Source: Paremcibacter congregatus
Lineage (GTDB): Bacteria; Pseudomonadota; Alphaproteobacteria; Sphingomonadales; Emcibacteraceae
Length of the DNA stretch: 64,000 nucleotides
Direction: 5' to 3'
Assembly (NCBI RefSeq): GCF_006385135.1
Contig: NZ_CP041025.1
Location: forward strand, 2,511,501-2,575,500
The notes beneath the pieces were generated by a model. It was not told the DNA's origin and ran no database searches. It worked only from the letters and a program-made list of their open reading frames with translations. Shown here piece by piece: positions 61,655 through 64,000 of this stretch; position 1 is the stretch's first letter, and every line of letters starts with the position of its first letter. Position numbers and translations under genes: made by a program.

Positions 61655-62683
61655 TTATCTGAAAACCAGAATTTGAGTGTCTTTCCTCACCACCTGAAAT
61701 CCAAAACCTTCGGTCAAAAACCGCACAAATGCATCCAGATTATCGGTTCTGAATTTACCACTTACCGGAATCCGTGCAATATCCGCATCTTCGATCACCA
61801 GCTCAATGGCATTATAACGATTGAACTCTTCCGCCGCCTCCTCCAGACTTGCCTGGTCAAAATCAATAAACCCCTGGCGCCAGCTCAGGTCACGGGCGAT
61901 CGCATCAACCCCCTTGTTTTCAACCAGCAAATGCCCGTTATCGGTTTTTGCCACATCCCCGGCTGTCATAATCGCTGTAGAAGCCGTGGAATCACATTTG
62001 AAACTCAAACACTCTACCTGAACCCGGCCTTCCGTGACGGCGACTTCAACACCATGATCCCGCCGATGCACCGCAAACTTCGTCCCCAGCACGGTAATCA
62101 CCTCGTTGCCGGTATAAATTTTGAAAGGTCTTTTTTCGTCGCGGGACACTTCAAAGAAAGCCTCTCCGCGCTCTAGAATAATGATCCGCTCCCCCGCGGT
62201 CATATCTGCGTCAAGCCGGGTATCCGAATTCAGGTTAATCCGTGACCCGTCAGACAAAGGCACAAGCTGTTGCCCGCCTCGGGCTGTCTGATATACGGTC
62301 ATGGCAGGTTCTGCCAAATAATAATTCATGCTGATCAGGCTGAAAATAATCAGGATAGAGGCCGCAAGAGCACCCCAGGCCTTGCTGTGACCAACACGGC
62401 TCCACAGCGGAAGCACCTCGGCCAGGCTTTCATTGGCCGGCATTGCCGACTGCAGACGCCCTGTCCGTTTCCATACAGACAGCAAACGCAGAAGCGCCAC
62501 GCGATGCCCCACGGATGCCTTCAACCAGAGATCAAACTCCGGATCCTGGGCGGCGTAAGCCTCCAGATCAACAGTTACCCCCTTACCGTTATGGGTCTTG
62601 TCCAGTTTCGCGAGCCATGTGGCGGCTTCCCGTTCGATCTCTTCGGCTGAGGGAAGAAATGCGCCACCTGATAATTGTGTCAC
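61655..62683 (-). CDS. FecR-family anti-sigma/signal transducer, second system
   Basis: The 342-aa protein has the N-terminal cytoplasmic part (EIEREAATWLAKLDKT), a membrane helix at about 108-125 (WGALAASILIIFSLISM), a periplasmic FecR domain (LSDGSRINLNSDTRL...GEAFFEVSRDEKRPFKIY...VLGTKFAVHRR) and a C-terminal segment. It contains a cysteine pair, LSFKC and upstream VEC, absent from the first system. The ATG overlaps the sigma-gene stop by 4 nt (62680-62683). It transmits the receptor signal to the sigma factor. Confidence 0.92.
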   Translation of the reverse strand: MTQLSGGAFLPSAEEIEREAATWLAKLDKTHNGKGVTVDLEAYAAQDPEFDLWLKASVGHRVALLRLLSVWKRTGRLQSAMPANESLAEVLPLWSRVGHSKAWGALAASILIIFSLISMNYYLAEPAMTVYQTARGGQQLVPLSDGSRINLNSDTRLDADMTAGERIIILERGEAFFEVSRDEKRPFKIYTGNEVITVLGTKFAVHRRDHGVEVAVTEGRVQVECLSFKCDSTASTAIMTAGDVAKTDNGHLLVENKGVDAIARDLSWRQGFIDFDQASLEEAAEEFNRYNAIELVIEDADIARIPVSGKFRTDNLDAFVRFLTEGFGFQVVRKDTQILVFR

Positions 62684-63270
62684 GTCTTATTCTCCTTATG
62701 AGCAGCATAGCCGCCCTTGGCATCACATTTAGATGCCGCAATTTCTGAAATATGTTGCAGCGCATTTGACAGGCGCTGAATGCCTCTTTGTATATGCGAT
62801 TCAACTGCCGCCTCTGAAATATTCAGGCGCTTTGCCGTCTCTCGCTGCGAATATCCATATACCCGTCTCATTTCTATCACCCGTTGACATTTTGAAGACA
62901 GGGTTTCCATTGCCGCCTGCAGCAGAATCAGTTCCTGCCGGGCCGAGAACTGTCCTTCCGGCCCCACACCATCATTGGGAACATTCAGACTTTCTACATC
63001 CATCACACTGTCAATCCGCACCACTTGCGCCCGCCGCGCCAGATCGCACATCAAATTGCGTGCTGTACTGAAGATAAATGCCTTGATCTGCTGCGGCCTC
63101 TCCTGACGGGCGGCCGTATAAACTCTGGTCAGGACTTCCTGACATAAGTCTTTGACCTCAGAAGGATTCTCCCGCCAGTTACGATATAGATACCTCAAAA
63201 GCGCCGGTTCATGGGGCAACACAGCATTCAGGAACCAGTCGTCGAGTGTCTCTTCATTTTTATGTTTCAT
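62680..63270 (-). CDS. FecI-type ECF sigma factor, second system
   Basis: The 196-aa sigma factor has region 2 (about 25-95; EVKDLCQEVLTRVYTAAR, FIFSTARNLMCDLARRA) and region 4 (about 120-180; LSSKCQRVIEMRRVYGYSQRETAKRLNISEAAVESHIQ). The C-terminus has an additional hydrophilic tail with cysteine (SKCDAKGG). Overlapping fecR and the downstream receptor form one operon in the same order as at 33-37.7 kb. The start ATG at 63270 has only a weak ribosome-binding site. Confidence 0.92.
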   Translation of the reverse strand: MKHKNEETLDDWFLNAVLPHEPALLRYLYRNWRENPSEVKDLCQEVLTRVYTAARQERPQQIKAFIFSTARNLMCDLARRAQVVRIDSVMDVESLNVPNDGVGPEGQFSARQELILLQAAMETLSSKCQRVIEMRRVYGYSQRETAKRLNISEAAVESHIQRGIQRLSNALQHISEIAASKCDAKGGYAAHKENKT

Positions 63271-63493
63271 GAGTGCTTTTTATCGCCTCTCTACACCTAT
63301 GGGAACGCCACGCAGATATTCCCTTACCCACCCTACGACGAACGGAACGCGATTATCCATCATTTTATTTTAACAAAGCTCCTTCAGCAAACGGCCAGTC
63401 GCTCAATCCGTGACATTGAAAAACAGGTGGCTATCTTTCGGTTGAAAAAAAACTTATAATAAATCCGCAACGTATAAATTATGGTAAATTTTG

Positions 63494-64000
63494 GTGCATT
63501 TTAGAGTCTTATATCTCCTTGCTCTGCTGCTGTTCATCTCCACCGGCCCTGTTTCGGCCGGAGAAAATGTCTGGACCGAGAAGAAACTGGGACAGATTAT
63601 CCTGAAGGCCGATCGCGCCGCCCAACATAACAAATGGTCCCGCGCCATACGGTACGGCGAACAGATGCTCACCGCCAGCCGCACCCTTGATGTGGAAAAC
63701 AATTACCGCTACATCAGCTTACTTAAAAACCTCAACAGATATTACGACAAGGCCGGTCGCATAACCGAGGCTGCCGATCGGATCAAGACCGGCTATATGC
63801 TGTCAAAACGTCACCTTGGCCTATCCCATCCGACAAGCCTCACCAGCCGAAACCTCTATTATAAACTATTGATTTCTCTTGAGAACTACGAAGATTCCAT
63901 TCCTTTGATTCAGGAAAATATCGCCGTATCGCAAGCCGAACCGCCTGATCCTTTCAGGGCATTGTTTTATACGGAACAGCTCGCGCTGCTTTATAGTCTG
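63494..64000 (+). CDS. secreted TPR-like protein, 5' part, cut by the window end
   Basis: A frame open from 63494 to the edge (169 codons) encodes a signal peptide (VHFRVLYLLALLLFISTG, cleavage near PVSAGE). Helical repeats follow that resemble TPRs of CHAT- or kinesin-light-chain-type proteins: AIRYGEQMLTASR, YDKAGRITEAADRI, LGLSHPTSLTSRNLYYKLL and DSIPLIQENIAV. The start is GTG (63494) or TTG (63491). No ATG is in frame before residue 50. Codon use and the leader peptide support a real gene. It is divergent from the ECF sigma gene, and the 220-bp gap between them has AT-rich promoter-like sequence (TATAAT at 63455-63460). Confidence 0.72.
   Translation, partial: MHFRVLYLLALLLFISTGPVSAGENVWTEKKLGQIILKADRAAQHNKWSRAIRYGEQMLTASRTLDVENNYRYISLLKNLNRYYDKAGRITEAADRIKTGYMLSKRHLGLSHPTSLTSRNLYYKLLISLENYEDSIPLIQENIAVSQAEPPDPFRALFYTEQLALLYSL

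Noticed and set aside
1-64000. tRNA, rRNA, CRISPR array, insertion sequence, prophage or att site
   Set aside because: I looked for conserved tRNA arms, regularly spaced repeats, transposase or integrase genes and terminal repeats and saw none.

Overview
The window (about 53% GC by eye) reads as chromosomal DNA of a heterotrophic, probably marine alphaproteobacterium. The basis is an alphaproteobacterial-type RpoH next to an RluA-family pseudouridine synthase, many large TonB-dependent receptors with FecI/FecR regulators, and pathways for polyamines, ectoine, acetate and propionate. Species cannot be assigned from sequence alone. I found no rRNA, tRNA, CRISPR array, insertion sequence, phage gene or replication origin.

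Left part (1-9.95 kb): a TrkH potassium-uptake subunit with a small membrane partner, a LysR regulator, a JAMM-type metallopeptidase, a DUF6476 membrane protein divergent from an RluA-family enzyme with overlapping start codons, rpoH with a strong terminator, and a YtrA-type GntR regulator with its own operator heading an operon of two paralogous membrane proteins of unknown function.

Central catabolic island (9.9-33.1 kb): a glutamylated-putrescine (Puu) pathway in three transcription units: puuA-puuC-spuC; a class I glutamine amidotransferase plus an exported amidohydrolase; and puuB plus a TonB-dependent receptor. Between them lies a GntR/FCD regulator gene. Five copies of the palindrome TGTGATCACA occur only in the promoters of these three units, and in each promoter one copy sits between -35 and -10, so a single local repressor regulon is predicted. 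Next come a spermidine-dehydrogenase-like flavoprotein, an omega-aminotransferase and a PuuR-type XRE/cupin regulator. Divergent from puuR is a four-gene set matching ectoine/diaminobutyrate degradation (doeB2-doeD-doeA-doeC) whose first gene has no ordinary start codon. A convergent gamma-glutamyltransferase gene closes the island.

Right part (33-64 kb): two FecI-FecR-TonB receptor (STN-type) signalling operons flank the rest. The first is followed by an intrinsic terminator that abuts the ribosome-binding site of ggt. Between them are a DcaP-like porin and an acetate/propionate module: acs, a CrbR/CrbS-type two-component system whose stop codons overlap, a small membrane ORF, the ActP-type symporter with its DUF4212 small subunit, and prpE. 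These are followed by a CHASE histidine kinase with an Rcp1-like response regulator, a putative beta-barrel protein, and an operon of AMP-phosphorylase-like enzyme, PRPP-synthetase-like enzyme and beta-CASP nuclease that looks like a nucleotide/RNA salvage unit. The right edge cuts a secreted TPR-like protein that begins with a non-ATG codon.
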